Below are positions 11,324 through 23,761 of a stretch of 64,000 bases of DNA, piece by piece. Numbering within the stretch: position 1 is the stretch's first letter; every line of letters starts with the position of its first letter. A program made the position numbers and the translations under genes. The notes under the pieces are model-generated. The model saw nothing but the letters and a program-made list of their open reading frames with translations, was not told the DNA's origin and searched no databases. Source of the stretch: Dryomyza anilis (lineage: Eukaryota > Arthropoda > Insecta > Diptera > Dryomyzidae); the NCBI GenBank assembly GCA_951804985.1, contig OX638135.1:69865303-69929302 (forward strand). Direction: 5' to 3'.

Positions 11324-12115
11324 AGAGCAGTGGAAAACTATATGATATAGATTATATAGCGCATAAAGCTGAAATTTTAAAACTGTATAGGGTTTTAAAA
11401 GAGAAAATAAAAATTTTACGCATAAAAGAAAATTCAAAAAGAGTTAAAATTGAAACTGATTGTGATTTAGATTTATCCATCGTTTGGCAAAAAGAGAATT
11501 TTCAAAAAATGGCTCACTTCGATATATCTATGGTATGTAAAAACCTACAATTTTTCAAAGGCGCATTTAAATATTTAGATGATTTTATCATACAGGCGGA
11601 GCTATTGCATGATTTATTAGTTAATGATGATAAACCATTATTCATTAAGTTCGTCTACAATTTTAAACTAACAGCTCAAATAAGTAGCATTTTGGGTCAT
11701 TCTAATAGACCTATAACATTTTCAAATTTTTAAAAATTGTTGGAAGACGCATATCCAAATCCAAAAACTTTGCAACAAGTTTTAACCGAATTAGGTACAA
11801 TAACACAAACCAATAAAAATATTTCAGATTTTAGAGAGAAAAATCGTAGAGCTTACATTTAGCGCATTTGAAATAAAAACATTATGGAGTCTTACAAAAG
11901 AAATAAAAGAAGCAGTGTATAAAGTTAGCGATAGTATGGCGTAAGCGTCGGATTTAATAATAATCCTAATAGGGGACGAAGTAATGCGATTCAAAATAAT
12001 AACAACAATTTCAACAGAGGTAAAAAAAATACATATAGATCATATTTTTACAGTAACTACCAGGGAACTTCGAAGGCCGGGTATCAGAAGACGTTGCACA
12101 GAGAGGCCCCCACTT
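11324..12115 (+). pseudogene. Ty3/gypsy element 2: gag remnant
   Basis: Plus-strand capsid-like frame. The longest open piece, 11509-11733, has FDISMVCKNLQFFKGAFKYL and INSS-like helical segments, followed after a stop by LLEDAYPNPKTLQQVLTELG near 11735-11800 and NISDFREK. The order (gag, then a protease at 12.19 kb and RT at 12.85 kb) supports gag of a 17.6/297-like Ty3/gypsy element. Several stops and frameshifts interrupt it and no zinc knuckle was found. The upstream edge is the mini-me-like copy A, so the true start is uncertain. Confidence 0.6.
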
Positions 12116-12179
12116 AAATAAAGAATATTTAAAATATTGGAGAATTTAAACAATTATATAATATTGAAATGTTAAAATA

Positions 12180-12745
12180 ATAATGAAGAGTTAAAATTTT
12201 TAATAGACGCAGGAGCGGATGTCTCTGTGTGCAAAATACAAAATTTCTCAAATATTTATACAGGAGAGGTGTCCAAATTAACTGGAATAACGAGAGAAGC
12301 TATAGCATGTTTAGGTACAGCAAATTTAAATTTGTTAATTATGACAGAGAATATTCAACATATTTTTCATATAGTTGATAATGATTTTCCAATCACAACT
12401 GATGGAATTTTAGAGCGTGATGATTTAGCAATGTTTATGTGTTGAATAGATTATGAGACATTTACAATAGCGTTCAATATAAGTAACCACGAGTTTATTT
12501 TACCAATGATTTCAAAATAATTATATAAAACAAATAATATTATACCAGCAAGGTCAGAATCAATTGTGCCTCTTATTATTAAAAAAAATGAAGATAGTAT
12601 AGTATTAAGTGAAGAAATATCGAAAGACGTATTTTTAGGAAACAGTTTAATACCATCCAAAGGAGTAGCACATGCACAAGTATTAAATACCAGTGATACT
12701 GATTTAATTTTAAAGAGTGTCGATTGTAAAACCTTTAAAAAATTA
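12180..12745 (+). pseudogene. Ty3/gypsy element 2: aspartic protease and linker
   Basis: The frame contains ELKFLIDAGADVSVCK near 12190-12230, with Asp-Ala-Gly-Ala replacing the usual D-S/T-G-A active site by one conservative change. It is followed by GILERDDLAMF near 12400-12435. The next frame (12566-12748) reads VFLGNSLIPSKGVAHAQVLN, the linker region that precedes RT in 17.6-like elements. This protease would cleave the Gag-Pol polyprotein. A stop at 12443 and frame breaks show it is dead. Confidence 0.65.
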
Positions 12746-12839
12746 TAATATTTATTCTTACAATAAAATCAATACAAAAAATGAGAATATGCTACATACA
12801 ATTTTGGAGAATATAGACATAGGTAGTAGCGACCCAGTT

Positions 12840-14160
12840 GCAAAAATTAATTAATTAATATTTTTAAAGAATATCGGGATATTTTTCATCTCTCTGGAGC
12901 ATCTACAACAATAGATTTAACACCCGTTTATATACAAAATTATAGACTACCGCAAGCGCAAATGAAGGAGATAAATGAGCAAGTCAATCAATTATTAGTC
13001 GACGACATTATTGAGCATTCGGTAAGTCCGTACAACTCACCATTGCTCGTAGTACTCAAGAAATCAAATACTGATGAAAAGAATTGACGTTTAGTCGTAG
13101 ATTTTCGAGAGTTAAACGATAAAATCGTTAACGATAAATTTCCTTTAACAAGAATAGAAGATGTGCTCGAACAAGTTAGGAAGAGCAAAATACTTTTCAA
13201 CAGTAGACATGACTAGTTCATTCCAACAGGTAAATTTAGATGAAGAATCGCGACCTCTGATATCTTTTTCCACTGGAAATGGTAATTTACAATTTAAAAG
13301 ATTTCCTTTTGGTTTGAAAATATCTTTTAATAGTTTTAAAGAATGCTGACGATCGCATTAAGTGGTCTAGATTCATAAGCTTTTTTATACGTCGATGACG
13401 TAGTTTGAAACATCACAATGATATTTTAACAAAAGTATTTCATAGATTGAGAATATTGAATTTAAAACTAAATGCAAATAAATGCAGTTTCTTAAATGCT
13501 GAGGTCGTATATCTCGGTCATCTTATAACTAATAATATAATCAAAACTGATCTAGCTAAGAACCATATAATAACAAATTATCCAATCCCTGAAAATGCAG
13601 ATGTAGCAAGGAGATTTGAGGCTTTTTGTAATTATTACAGACGTTTTATTCCAAACGCAGATATAGCAAAAAGTTAAACGCTCTTTTAAAGAAAAACATA
13701 AAGTTTGTTTGGGACAAAAATTGTCAAGTATCATTCAGTACATTAAAATCACAACTTAGCAATCCACCAATTTTACAATATCCAGTTTTTACCAAACCAT
13801 TTGTGTTATCCACAGATGCGTCTAATTATGCATTAGGAGCAGTATTGTCACAAGGTGACGTTGGTTACGATTTACCAATTTCATACGCAAGCAAGTCACT
13901 ATCGAAGCATGACTTGAATAAACCAATCCACTGGGGTATACATTTCTTGAGATCATACCTCTATGTTAGAAAATTTTCTGTAATCACTGTCTATGGACCA
14001 TTAGTATCACTTTTCTCGTATAGAAATCCGTCGTCAAAAATGATTAGAATCAGATTGGATTTATGTGATTACGATTTTGAGATTATATCTAAGAAAGGAA
14101 TTATGAACACCAATGCAGACGCATTGTCAAGGTTTTCTTACACTTAATAGCGAATCATTA
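12840..14160 (+). pseudogene. Ty3/gypsy element 2: reverse transcriptase and RNase H
   Basis: RT begins near 12850 (FKEYRDIFHLSGA). It continues through a palm with YFSTVDMTSSFQQVNLDE near 13190-13245 (first catalytic Asp) and a YVDD box near 13390-13405, then the connection LRILNLKLNANKCSFLNAEV (13450-13500). RNase H (13803-14147) starts LSTDASNYALGAVLSQGDVG and ends with INTNADALSRF-like residues, keeping the first Asp. In-frame stops near 13086, 13350 and 13676, plus frameshifts, break the polyprotein. It sits downstream of the protease in normal Ty3/gypsy order. Confidence 0.8.
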
Positions 14161-14399
14161 AAAGCAATGATTCCCACCGGAAATGAAACTAGAAATGATG
14201 TAATTTTAGCAGTAAATAGAAATATGCATAAGAAATTGCATTCAGACAGGAATGACAACAACAAAATTAAGGAGTGCACATCCGAGCAAAAGCTTGATCA
14301 ACTTTTCATATGGAATTGTACATCCATAGAATTGTACATCCACACGGTTCTGGAAGATGTAGGATTGAAGTTAATAATTATGCAATATAGCAAGATATA

Positions 14400-14890
14400 G
14401 CGAAAATCCACTGAGCACACAGCTGACTTTGAGGAAACTATCATCAAAAATGCAAAATTTAAAAATATACGAATTAGCTTTGAACAAGAATGATATAATA
14501 TTTGAATCCATGGCCATAGAAGAAGTTAAAACAATATTTAACAAGTTGCAACAAGAGAGAAATAATTTAAAGATATTAATATATGAGGAACCAATAAGAA
14601 TTTTATGCAAAGAGACACAGAAAAGATTAATTAAACAGTATCACAATTGTACACACAGAGGTCATTTAGGTTTTTTTTTTTTTAAATTAAAACAGAGATA
14701 TATATGGAAAGATATGAGCAAAATGATAAAAAATATGTACTTAATTGCAAACAATGTAAGATAAATAAAGAACTATAGATACCGTAGGTTTCTTACGCTT
14801 GTCGAATCATTATAGATATATACTAACGATACAATGCGAATTAACCAAATATGTAGTAGCATGTCCAATGGAGACTGTAAACTTCGTTTT
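14400..14890 (+). pseudogene. Ty3/gypsy element 2: N-terminal integrase fragment
   Basis: An HHCC-type zinc-binding region (HNCTHRGHLGF near 14645-14680, then CKQC near 14745-14760 in another frame) leads into the start of the catalytic core, YILTIQCELTKYVVACPMET, near 14815-14875. The frame is then lost in AT-rich DNA at the edge of BEL/Pao element 2. The rest of the core is absent here. A plus-strand integrase tail at 38318-38765 could be its continuation. A run of 12 T at 14671-14682 causes one frame break. Confidence 0.7.
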
Positions 14891-15190
14891 ACTTTAATTT
14901 AAATTCTGTTTTATTCAAAAATATTCAAATTAAAGTAAGCTTTAAAAATAATTTGTTCTATCACCACGCTGGTTGAAATCGGTTTTCCCTCTTAAAGTAG
15001 TTGAAACTAATAATTTCATTTTCGTTTTCAGATAAATGCTATCAATATTTTTTGTTTACATACACGAAGTGTGCGAGTACATGAAACTAACAATTTGTAT
15101 GTAGACTAATGCAGTTACATTTATAATTTATACTTGAAAACTTTACTTTGTAATAAAAAAAAATACAAATAAATGAGTGTAATAACCGCG
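14891..15190 (-). other. 3' flank of BEL/Pao element 2, possible LTR remnant
   Basis: This AT-rich stretch lies downstream of the BEL/Pao 2 stop codon (minus strand). On the minus strand it includes an AATAAA signal near 14910. An LTR is expected here, but no matching copy is seen at the element's other edge (about 38.15 kb), so it cannot be confirmed. Confidence 0.3.
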
Positions 15191-17107
15191 AGCTTGCCTA
15201 CTGGTTTTTGCCGACTTCGAGTATCGCTATCTTTGTAGCGGGTCGCTGCATTATTCCAGTTTGTGTCTTCACAGTCACTCTTCGGACTTACCCGTCTTTA
15301 GCGGCCACTGTGTCGATAACTCTCCCTTTTGGCCAGCAATTTCTAGGTACATTTTCATCTGCTATCATGACTATGCCCATTTGCTTTTTTAGCCGGAGTT
15401 GGCACGTACTCCTTCCACCATCGTTTCCAGAAACAATCTAAAAATAATTGTGTTTGTCGCCAACGCTGCCGCAAGTCCAAGCCATCGTTGAAGATGGGTT
15501 TGTAACCGCTCGACGATCCCAAGAGCAGGTGGTTCGGGGTGATGGCTTCATCATCGGCAGAGTCTAAAGATACGAAAGTTAGTGGGCGAGAATTAATTAT
15601 GAATTCGACCTCCCACAACGCGATGCGTAGTGTTTCGTCGTTGAAGTTCATCTCCGGGCACATGTTTTTTTAGGATGGTCTTCACTGACCTTACGCTGCC
15701 GTTCCCAGCCACCGCCAATGTGCGGTGTTACTGGTGGATTAAATTTCCATTTTGTTGTTTTGAATTTCTCGCAAATCTTGAAGTAATCGATGAGATCTAA
15801 TTCGTTTTTCAGTAATTTTGCGCTAGCTGTAAAATTCGTTCCGTTGTCGGCATATATTTCTCGAGGGATTCACCTCCATGACGTAAAATTACGAATAAAC
15901 ATTACGTATCTAGACTGTGTGCTATTTCAATATGCACTGCGCGCACGGTTAGACATGTGAATAATACGCCCCATCTCTTTACACGCCTCCTACCTACAGC
16001 CACGTAAAGCGGTCCGAAGTAGTCGATTTCAACGAAGGTGAACGGTCGTTGAAGCTAGCAAGTCTCGGAGCTGGCAGTGGAGCTATTTGAGAGGTCTGAA
16101 GCGCGGCAGAACTGTTCTTACAGCGCTGGCATAAATGGCGTATCGTTTTATACAAGACCCTTAGTCGTGCTATGAAGTACTGGCTTCTGATATTATTGAG
16201 AGCTGTCATGAAAGAATCTTACTATGAAAAAAGTCACGTGATGTTTATTAGGCAGTATTACGACATTTGCGTTATTAAGGTACTCTGCCCTGCTTCGAGT
16301 TCTCAGAAGACCGTTCGCATCTACGTAGACGTTTAAAGATATTAGTTTACTGTTTTTTTGGTATAAGCTTACCACTTTTAAAGACATATTATTTCTTCAA
16401 AAAATTCGATTTGTTGAGCCTGTTGAATAGATATTCGTTTCACTTTCTGAATCATTTCTGAATCATACATCACGTGGGCGTGGTTCTGATTTGTTTGCTA
16501 TGCTTTGAGCCTATCTAAATATAGTAAAAATGTTGCTATAGCACTAAACAGTCGCTTCCAGTCGGAGAAGTAATTGAAGTTAATTTTCAATGTTGTTGTA
16601 ACCATTTTATCGATATACATTACGTGATGTCTGAGCTCAGTTGCACCAGACTCGCCTAAATTGTCGCAATTTGGCAACGTACTGACGTCGTTGTTGCTTC
16701 TTTCATAAAAGACGCGTAGAAACGTGGAATTTGTACAGATGCAATCAGTGACACGACGGCTTTCCATTTATTCCATTGCAAGCATACAGAATCTGTTATT
16801 TCGTCGTCCCAGCCAATACCTGATCGCCAGATCGCCTGTAAGAGTTTTTTCAAGCCTGTTGTGTAGCATGAGAGGAAGCCTAAAGGATCGAATATGGACA
16901 TGAGCACCTGTAGTGTTTGACGTTTTGTTGGCACTAAATAATCTGCTAACACATCGCGGCGAGACTACGCCGCGAAAATATACTTGAATACATCTTTATT
17001 AGGGTCCCAGTACATACCAAGTTTTGTTTCATTGGACTACATAGCTCGATCGGTATTGTGCTTGCTTCGTTGTGCAAGAACGAATGTAGAGTTTGTAGAC
17101 CAGTTAC
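15191..17107 (-). pseudogene. BEL/Pao element 2: RT C-terminus, RNase H and integrase (downstream part)
   Basis: Minus-strand Pao-type polyprotein. From right to left: RT C-terminal block RQTLQVLMSIFDPLGFLSCY and IWRSGIGWDDEITDS (16770-16952); RNase H region (16498-16767); integrase zinc-binding (16193-16387, then LRVLYKTIRHLCQRCKNSSA near 16100-16160); catalytic core with [16 protein letters not shown] near 15980-16035, ADNGTNFTASAKLL near 15830-15860 and PHIGGGWER near 15700-15725; and the C-terminal domain to 15195, ending near RPATKIA. All three DDE residues can be seen, but frames are broken by stops and indels. The right edge at 17107 is where gypsy 1 inserted. The polyprotein resumes beyond 37103. 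Confidence 0.85.
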
Positions 17108-17828
17108 TGTTGTAAAGTTAGAGTTGTAAAGTTAGAGTTGTAAAATTAGAGTTGATTTATTTTACATTTATTTATTTTACAATTTAATTAATCAAAAGAC
17201 ACTTTTTTATTTTTAGAGTTGAAATGACACCTTTATTAATTTTAGAGTTGAAAAGACACTTTTACTATTTTAGTACCTCCACTTGAGATTGGTAAAACTA
17301 CAATCTTTTAAATCGTTTTAAATCTTTTAAATCGTTCCAAGCTTTTCTTAAATTCTATTCTCACTATGTTCTAGTGAGTTTTCACTTTCACTCAATTTTG
17401 GTGTACGTGACTTTTGAAGAAAGTCCGACTTGCAGTTTTTGGCTGATACCAATTGCGAAATATCAGAATTGTTGGCAATCGCTGCTTTGCTTATTTTAAC
17501 ATAGACCCAAAATTATGCAATGGAAAATTGTATTGCAAGCCTCTTGAAAGAGGTGTGGTCTAAGTAAAGCTTTAGCGCTTTGCTAAATTATTGCCAGTTT
17601 CTGTTAACTGTGCAAGCTAACCTGAAAGAGGTGTGGTCTTAGCTTAGCGCTTTGCCAAATTATTATCATTGTTGCCAACGTGAAGCGTTGGGACAATACT
17701 ATGAAGGTGTTGCTGTACAACATGATATAATAACATGATGCGCTCAACATATGTACGGCAACATCCAAAACTGAATGAATAGTGAAGAACCATAAAGAAA
17801 AGAAAAATGTATGCGCTTATTCACAACA
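17108..17828 (-). repeat. 3' LTR of Ty3/gypsy element 1
   Basis: A 721-bp copy of the LTR that recurs at 36401. Shared blocks include GTACCTCCACTTGAG, GTGTACGTGACTTTTGAAGA and ATGTATGCGCTTATTCACAA. It differs from the other copy by an expansion of GTTAGAGTTGTAAA at its left end and a few indels. Being next to the polypurine tract makes it the 3' LTR of a minus-strand element. Confidence 0.92.
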
Positions 17829-17846
17829 TTCCTCACCCCCCTTATG
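17829..17846 (-). other. Polypurine tract of gypsy element 1
   Basis: On the minus strand the bases next to the LTR read AAGGGGGGTGAGGAA. This is a purine-rich primer for plus-strand DNA synthesis directly abutting the LTR, which fixes the orientation. Confidence 0.8.
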
Positions 17847-18076
17847 AAAAAAAAAAATATTATTAATATTAGGATTAATGATAATAATTTTTTTTACAAA
17901 ATGTCTTAAATATATTGTTGAAAATATTGAAATGATGTTTTCTTAGAGTTAATGTTAAGATTAATAATATAATAAAATAATATGCTTATGCTTATGTAAT
18001 ATGTTATTTTATTTTTTTTAAGTTATCTATAAAAATATGTTTGAATAAATAAATGGGTTTCAATAATAATAATGAT

Positions 18077-18126
<50 letters not shown>

Positions 18127-19357
18127 TTTTTAGATTTCTTCTTATATATATTTTTTCTTCTTTTTTTATATTTTTTTTAAATATCTTTTGTTTTATACTT
18201 GTGTAATATTCATACTTACAATGAGAATATAACCGATTTCATATTTGTAATATTATACATATATGTATATAGATAAACTTGTTCAAATTATTTTACTTAT
18301 ACGTGTTTTGCATGTGTATTGAATGTGTGTGTTTGTTGGTATTTTAAAATGAATATATTGATTTTATATTTGGGTTAGAGAGGTGTAAATAATTACATGA
18401 GTGACTTTTGTATGCCCTACTGTTGGGCCAGATTTCTCCTCTTGCTCTTCTGTGTGTTGCGTCGGATTTGCCTTGTTCATCTTCAATGTTTCGTTGTATG
18501 TAGTGTGTTGGATCTGTTGGGCTTCGATGGTTCTTGTGGAATTTTCTAATGGTGTTATCTTCAGTAGACGACGTCATGTTGATACGCTGGACTCTTAGTC
18601 GGTCAAGAGAGTTTTGGTCCCGTTGACTTGGTTGACGATTCGTTCGAGATGAGTGTTCTTTTCTTCGATCTTGTCAAACATTTTGAAAACATCTTGGTGC
18701 TCATGTCACTTTAAGTAGCCTATAGATTTCTGAATTGTTGATATCAGAAAACCGCTGGACATCTGCTTCACTACTTTTTTGTGGAACATCTTGGTGCTCA
18801 TGTTATTTAGAATATTATAGATTTCTGAATTGTTGATATCAGAAAATCATTACTGCATCGCTTCTTCTCTATGTGCGATGGAAGACATAATAATTTGACT
18901 TTTTATATACATTTTCAAGATCAATGTTGAATATTGTTTTCTTCATCTTGTTTCTGGCAGTTGTAGTTTTATGATTAAAATTCAATCAATGTTATCTACT
19001 TGTGCTTGGTATAACAACAACTTTGCTCCTAGTGCATCCTTCTACGTCTTCAAATATGCTGCCACTCTGCTTCATTTCTTCGTTTTTCTTTTCTTTATTT
19101 GAATCTGCTGGACATGTGCTTCACTTCTTCTTCTTGTTGATAACACCCAGAGCTCCTTCCACATGTCCCCATTAAAGTCCCAAGACCCCAACGATTATCT
19201 ATGCGTCTTCTGAGTATCCAGCGCTGTTGGTCACTCTAAATAACAATTTTTGTGCACTCGGATATTTTAAATTTACATGAATATTTTACAAACAATAATT
19301 TTAATTTTATTTTCAAACTATTCCAAATATGTGATACTACTTTATGTAATCTTAACT
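17847..19357. other. Gypsy 1 internal DNA between pol and 3' LTR, no recognised gene
   Basis: AT-rich, with an (AT)n and poly(T) tract at 18080-18131. On the minus strand, frames near 18640-18700 (MFDKIEEKNTHLERIVNQVN) and 18344-18577 are charged and coiled-coil-like but unrecognised. An env gene would be expected here in an errantivirus-type element, yet I see no signal peptide, furin site or membrane anchor. A block (AACATCTTGGTGCTCATGT and ATAGATTTCTGAATTGTTGA) is repeated at 18687-18753 and 18786-18848. Confidence 0.5.
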
Positions 19358-19501
19358 AGCTGGACCCGTGCACGACTCGTGCCAAGATTTTCTGAATTCA
19401 AAGATATGGAGCGATTTTATTAATATAAAAACCATTTTATTATTTATATGAGGGGCCAGTGCTTTTTTTTTTAATGTGGGATAAAAAAAGAGCCACAGCA
19501 C

Positions 19502-22500
19502 TCAGACAGGGTTATATCCATTGTGCTGTGACCCAGTTCCCTGGTTTTTAATGATACTTCTTAGATTCATTATTGAATCTAAGAATAGAGAGTGAAGCTG
19601 ATCCTCTCTCATCACGTCTGTGCCAAAGATCTGCCTTCTAATTCTAGAAAATGCTGGACAGTCACAGAGATAGTGCTCTGTGGTCAGTTTCAGTGTATTG
19701 TATTTACCAACACAATTGAGACGTGATCTGCATTGACGTACAATTTTGGATGTGATGACCTGGTTTTTCAAAGCCATAAGAGCAGCCTGACTATCGCTGC
19801 AAACTGATATAGCCCTGTTCTGCCATCTATTATCCGCAATGTAGTCCATAGCCATAAGTATAGCATATACTTCGGCTTGAAATACCGAGGCATTGTCGCA
19901 CCAGATCCCTGATCGGTTCTGAAGCCGTCTGTGAAAATGCGGTGTGACCCTCTACCTGGCTCACAGTCAGGCGTTAGCCAGTTTTGAATGTCAGGTTGGC
20001 AGACCTCAAAATATCGTCTTGGTAATATTTCTGTTATCATTGCATCAGAGGGCATTTCCAGTAGACAGGTGTCTAATGGAGTGTCAAGTGCAATGTCAGA
20101 GATATTCCAGGGAACATTAAACTAGAAACCACCTCGTTTTAGTCTCCAGCAGCCTTTCATGGCTTCGCCTCTGATGAAGATGTCAAGTGGTGGTAGGTTT
20201 AAGATTGCATTCAGTGCTGGACCAGGTGTAGTGGGAAAGGCACCCGTAACACCCAGACACACGGTTCTCTGAATCTTGACAAGACTAGTTGTCACGCATT
20301 TTCGCGACAGCTTGTTCCACCAGACTACCGATGCATATGATATCATCGGTCTTATCATTGCCGTGTAAATCCATAAGGTTTTGCTCGGCGATAGTCCCCA
20401 TGTCTTCCCAAAAATTCCTCTGCATTGCCAGAAGGCATTCAATGCTCGCGAAATTTTATTTTCAACATGTTTTGTCCAAAGTAGTTTACTATCTAGAGTT
20501 AAACCCAGATATTTTACTTCGTTAGACAGAGGAATAGTGACACCCTTAAGTACTGGTAGAGATAATCCTGTCATTATTCTTTTCCTAGTGAAGAGAACAA
20601 TCCCTGTTTTGTGAGGGTTGACGGATAGCCCTTTTGCAGTACACCAGCTGTCAATTCGGTTCAACGAGTTTTGTGTTTTAACACAGACCTCATTGAGGGA
20701 AAAGCCTGTGGCAAGAATGGCAACATCATCTGCATAGGCCTGGGAATAGACACCTGCTCCATCGAGATCGTTGACTAGAGAGTCAACCAGCATACACCAG
20801 CGCAGGGGAGAGAGAATGCCTCCTTGAGGACAACCTCTATTCACCTCTGCCATAATATACTGACCGCACTCCGCCTCAGAAGTGATGGTCCTAAACATTA
20901 GCATTGACCTTAGCCATTTGAACAATGTTTCATCTATTCCATGCCTTCTAGCTGCGTCACACATTCCATCAAAAGTCGCATTATCAAAAGCACCCTCGAT
21001 GTCAACAAATATGCCCATCACGTACATCTTCCTCTGAAAAGCATGCTCGATCCGGCCAACCAGATGTTGCAATGCTGTTTCACAGGATTTTCCAAGTTGG
21101 TAGGCATGTTGTCTTGATGATAGTGGGTACCTTAACAGCGATGTTTTTCTGATGTGCAGCTCAACTAGTCTTTCTAGACACTTTAGTATGAAGGACATCA
21201 TACTAATGGATCTGAAGCTCTTGGTTATGGAATAGTCTTCTCTTCCAACTTTAGGAATGAAGGCTACTTTAACTAAACGCCAGGATGTCGGAATATATGC
21301 CCATGCGAGACTTGCTCTAAAGATCTTCTTTAGGCATGGTAGCAATTGGGTTATACCTTCCTGTAGCATGACTGGGTAGATGCCATCCGGTCCAGGTGAC
21401 TTGAAGCCATCAAAAGAGGCCACTGCGTATTGGATAGCTTCATCGTACACAACCAATCTGGCAACCTGCCAGTCATGTTTTGTCACATTAGAGTTGTTAT
21501 TGCAGTCCCCAGTGCTGGGATTACAAAGTGACCCTATGTGGATTTGATTTCCCGGAAAGTGAGTCTCAACTAGGACACTGAGCGCCTCTGTCTTAGACTC
21601 AGTATACGAGCCATCAGGTCCCCGCAGTTAGTCCAGTCGAGCAGTTCGGTCTCTTTTAAGAAACTTGACCAATCTGCTAGTCTCACTGCAGGATTCGATG
21701 CTACTGCAGAAGTCTTTATAGGAAACACTTTTCGATTTACGAATTCGTTTCTTATACTCTTTCTGCTTAGCTCGATAAAGAAACCCGTCAGAGTCTAAGT
21801 TGCTCCTTAGGGCCCTATTTAGAAGCTTTCTGGAATCCTTGCGCAAGGTTTCAAGACAAGCGTTCCACCAAGGAACGGGAGGTCTAGATAACGTTTTTCG
21901 TACCGGACATGTTCGTACAAAACTAGAATTTATGACATCGTTCATAACTTGAACGGACGTCTCAATACTTTCTTTGGTACGAATTCTGACAGGGATATTG
22001 AGGGAATTCTCAAGTTCATGTCTGAAGCGTGCCCAGTTCGTTTTTCTAGGGTTTCTTACCATCATAGAGGGCAGCACCTCTCGGTCAGTATGAAACTCGA
22101 TATACCTGTGGTCCGATAAAGAATCTTCTTTAAGAACCTTCCAGTTAAAGATTGACTCTCTCAGTCTACAGTTAGACAAAGTAAGGTCAATCACTTCCTA
22201 TCTTCTAGCAGTCACAAAAGTGGGTTTATTACCAGTGTTGTGAATGTTCAGATTGGAGGTCATGATGAAGTCAAGGAGTCTGGTACCTCGCGCGTTGCAT
22301 TTACTGCTGCCCCACACAGTGTGTTGAGCATTAGCGTCACAGCAAAGAATAAGGCCGGTCTCCTTAAGATCACAGTACGCTATGAGCTCAACAATTGCCT
22401 TTGGCGGAGGAGGCAGTAGTGAGTCATAGGGGAAGTAGCCTGAGGTGACAATCAGATGTTTTCATCCACTATCGCTTTCATAGCTCACTTTGGCTGCCAC

Positions 22501-22761
22501 CAGGTCTTGCCCACAGAATTGGGTTAACTTGGTGACAGCAAAGTGTTTCGATACTATAAGACAGCTTCTAGGCCTTGCGGCTTGCTCATCGTATAGTATG
22601 GTTTCACCACGTAGTTCACTAAGACCACAGATGCGTTTGTTATACACCCATGGTTCTTGAATAGCTGTGATGTGAGGTAATGTATGCAACATGGAGAACC
22701 GCTTACCTATTAAAGCGGTAGCAGCTTTAGAATGTTGCAGATTTTTCTGAGTAAATATCAT
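19502..22761 (-). pseudogene. LOA-type LINE ORF2: endonuclease, reverse transcriptase, RNase H
   Basis: The start is the ATG at 22761 (MIFTQKNLQHSKAATALIGK). The apurinic-like endonuclease has its catalytic Glu in AIQEPWV, DAN near 22330 and SDHRYIEF near 22100. RT (about 21490-20125) has RSISMMSFILKCLERLVELH, FVDIEGAFDN, GCPQGGILSP, the AYADDVAILATG catalytic box near 20720-20755, and WCTAKGLSVNPHKTGIVLFT. RNase H follows (IFTDGF near 19940 and VCSDSQAALMALKNQ near 19760-19800) with a C-terminal TTEHYLCDCPAFSRIRRQIF. From 22761 to about 19850 the frame is continuous except for four single in-frame stops (about 22460, 22196, 21626 and 20120). A frameshift then falls in RNase H near 19850. The protein would nick DNA and copy the element's RNA at the target. 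Confidence 0.85.
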
Positions 22762-22937
22762 GACAGGATAATTAACTCGTTTCTCATCATATGCCTATTC
22801 TTTGGAATTGATTCGGAATTTGATCCGTCCAAAGAATAAGTTTAGATGGTTGTCGTACTTAGATAGCATGACATCTAACGACTTCTGGTCTAAGCCAACA
22901 ACCAGGGTTGAGCCCTCCTTGTCCTCCAGACCGTTTC

Positions 22938-23542
22938 TCAGGTGCATTTGGCAGCCACAACAGCAGCAGCGGAAGGTCCGGATTCAGTCGGAGTAACCTC
23001 CACCGATCTATCGCGTTTTGCTGTGGTAGCTGGGGAAGAGAAAGCTCCAGCGTCGCCTTTAGCCTTTTCAGCCTCTTTGCGATCTTTCGCTTTATTCTTC
23101 CTTCTCCTACTCACCTGGGCATCGGACAGCCTGACCTCTGTATTCAGAGATCCGGGTCCGGTCTCCAATGGAAGTTTAGCTTCCAGTTGGGCGTCGGTCT
23201 CCTTCAATCGACCCATGTTTCCAAATACGTGACAGAAAGGAGCCCTGAGAGGAAACAATACAGTGGAGGATTAGTCGTAGGCATAGCCGAACGGACACTT
23301 TCCTCTACTTGTATGGGAACCGCTGCGTTGTCGTTATCCTCCTCTAGATTCCTAGCTGTCTCATAAATTTGGGAGATGGAGGGGCACGATGAACCCCCTG
23401 CTACAGGAGCAGAGAGGTTCATCGTACCAGGGTTGGTTGCGTGGATTGAGGCCTCCAGAATCCTTGCCTCAGCCGCCGAAGCGGGTGGATTGCCACTTTT
23501 GTGGGTACCACCTGGAGTAGTTAAATCTTTATGTTGACCCAT
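22938..23542 (-). pseudogene. LOA-type LINE ORF1 (gag-like), shortened
   Basis: Begins at the ATG at 23542 (MGQHKDLTTPGGTHKSGNPP). It is rich in Ala, Pro, Ser and charged residues, then in another frame shows RRRKNKAKDRKEAEKAKGDA near 23080-23110, a basic segment typical of nucleic-acid-binding ORF1 proteins of I/LOA LINEs. The usual C-terminal zinc knuckles are missing: only about 600 bp separate the start from the ORF2 region, far shorter than family norm. A frameshift near 23230 and a likely internal deletion explain this. Confidence 0.55.
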
Positions 23543-23761
23543 CGCGGTGGTATAGTGGTTTTTTTAGAGTCTGCCACCCCACCAATAAAAAAGACTATAG
23601 TAGTATTTAGTTCATTACTCATCACAAGCCTGTCTGACAAGGGTGACCCTACCAGAAACTTAAAAAAAAAAAAAGTTTCCGTCAGCTTAGCCTTATTGAG
23701 TCATTGTAACTTAAGCCCCCACACCACGTCAAGGTAACCACCACGTGGGGGAGTGCTTAGC

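Larger units (their letters stand above)
19465..23751 (-). mobile_element. LOA/I-group LINE inserted in element F1
   Basis: A 4.3-kb non-LTR retrotransposon on the minus strand. A poly(A) tail (poly T at 19463-19472 on the plus strand) lies at its 3' end. It is flanked by the 7-bp repeat AGTGCTT, and the F1 sequence continues on both sides as in F2. ORF1 (gag-like) is followed by ORF2 with endonuclease, RT and RNase H. That domain order, the RNase H and the RT motifs (SPGPDG, RQHAYQLGKSCETALQHLVG, GCPQGGILSP) fit the LOA/I group. The length suggests an almost complete element with a shortened ORF1. Confidence 0.8.

Noticed and set aside
17847..19357. Possible env gene of gypsy 1
   Set aside because: The position fits, but no signal peptide, cleavage site or membrane anchor is visible and the frames are short and charged.
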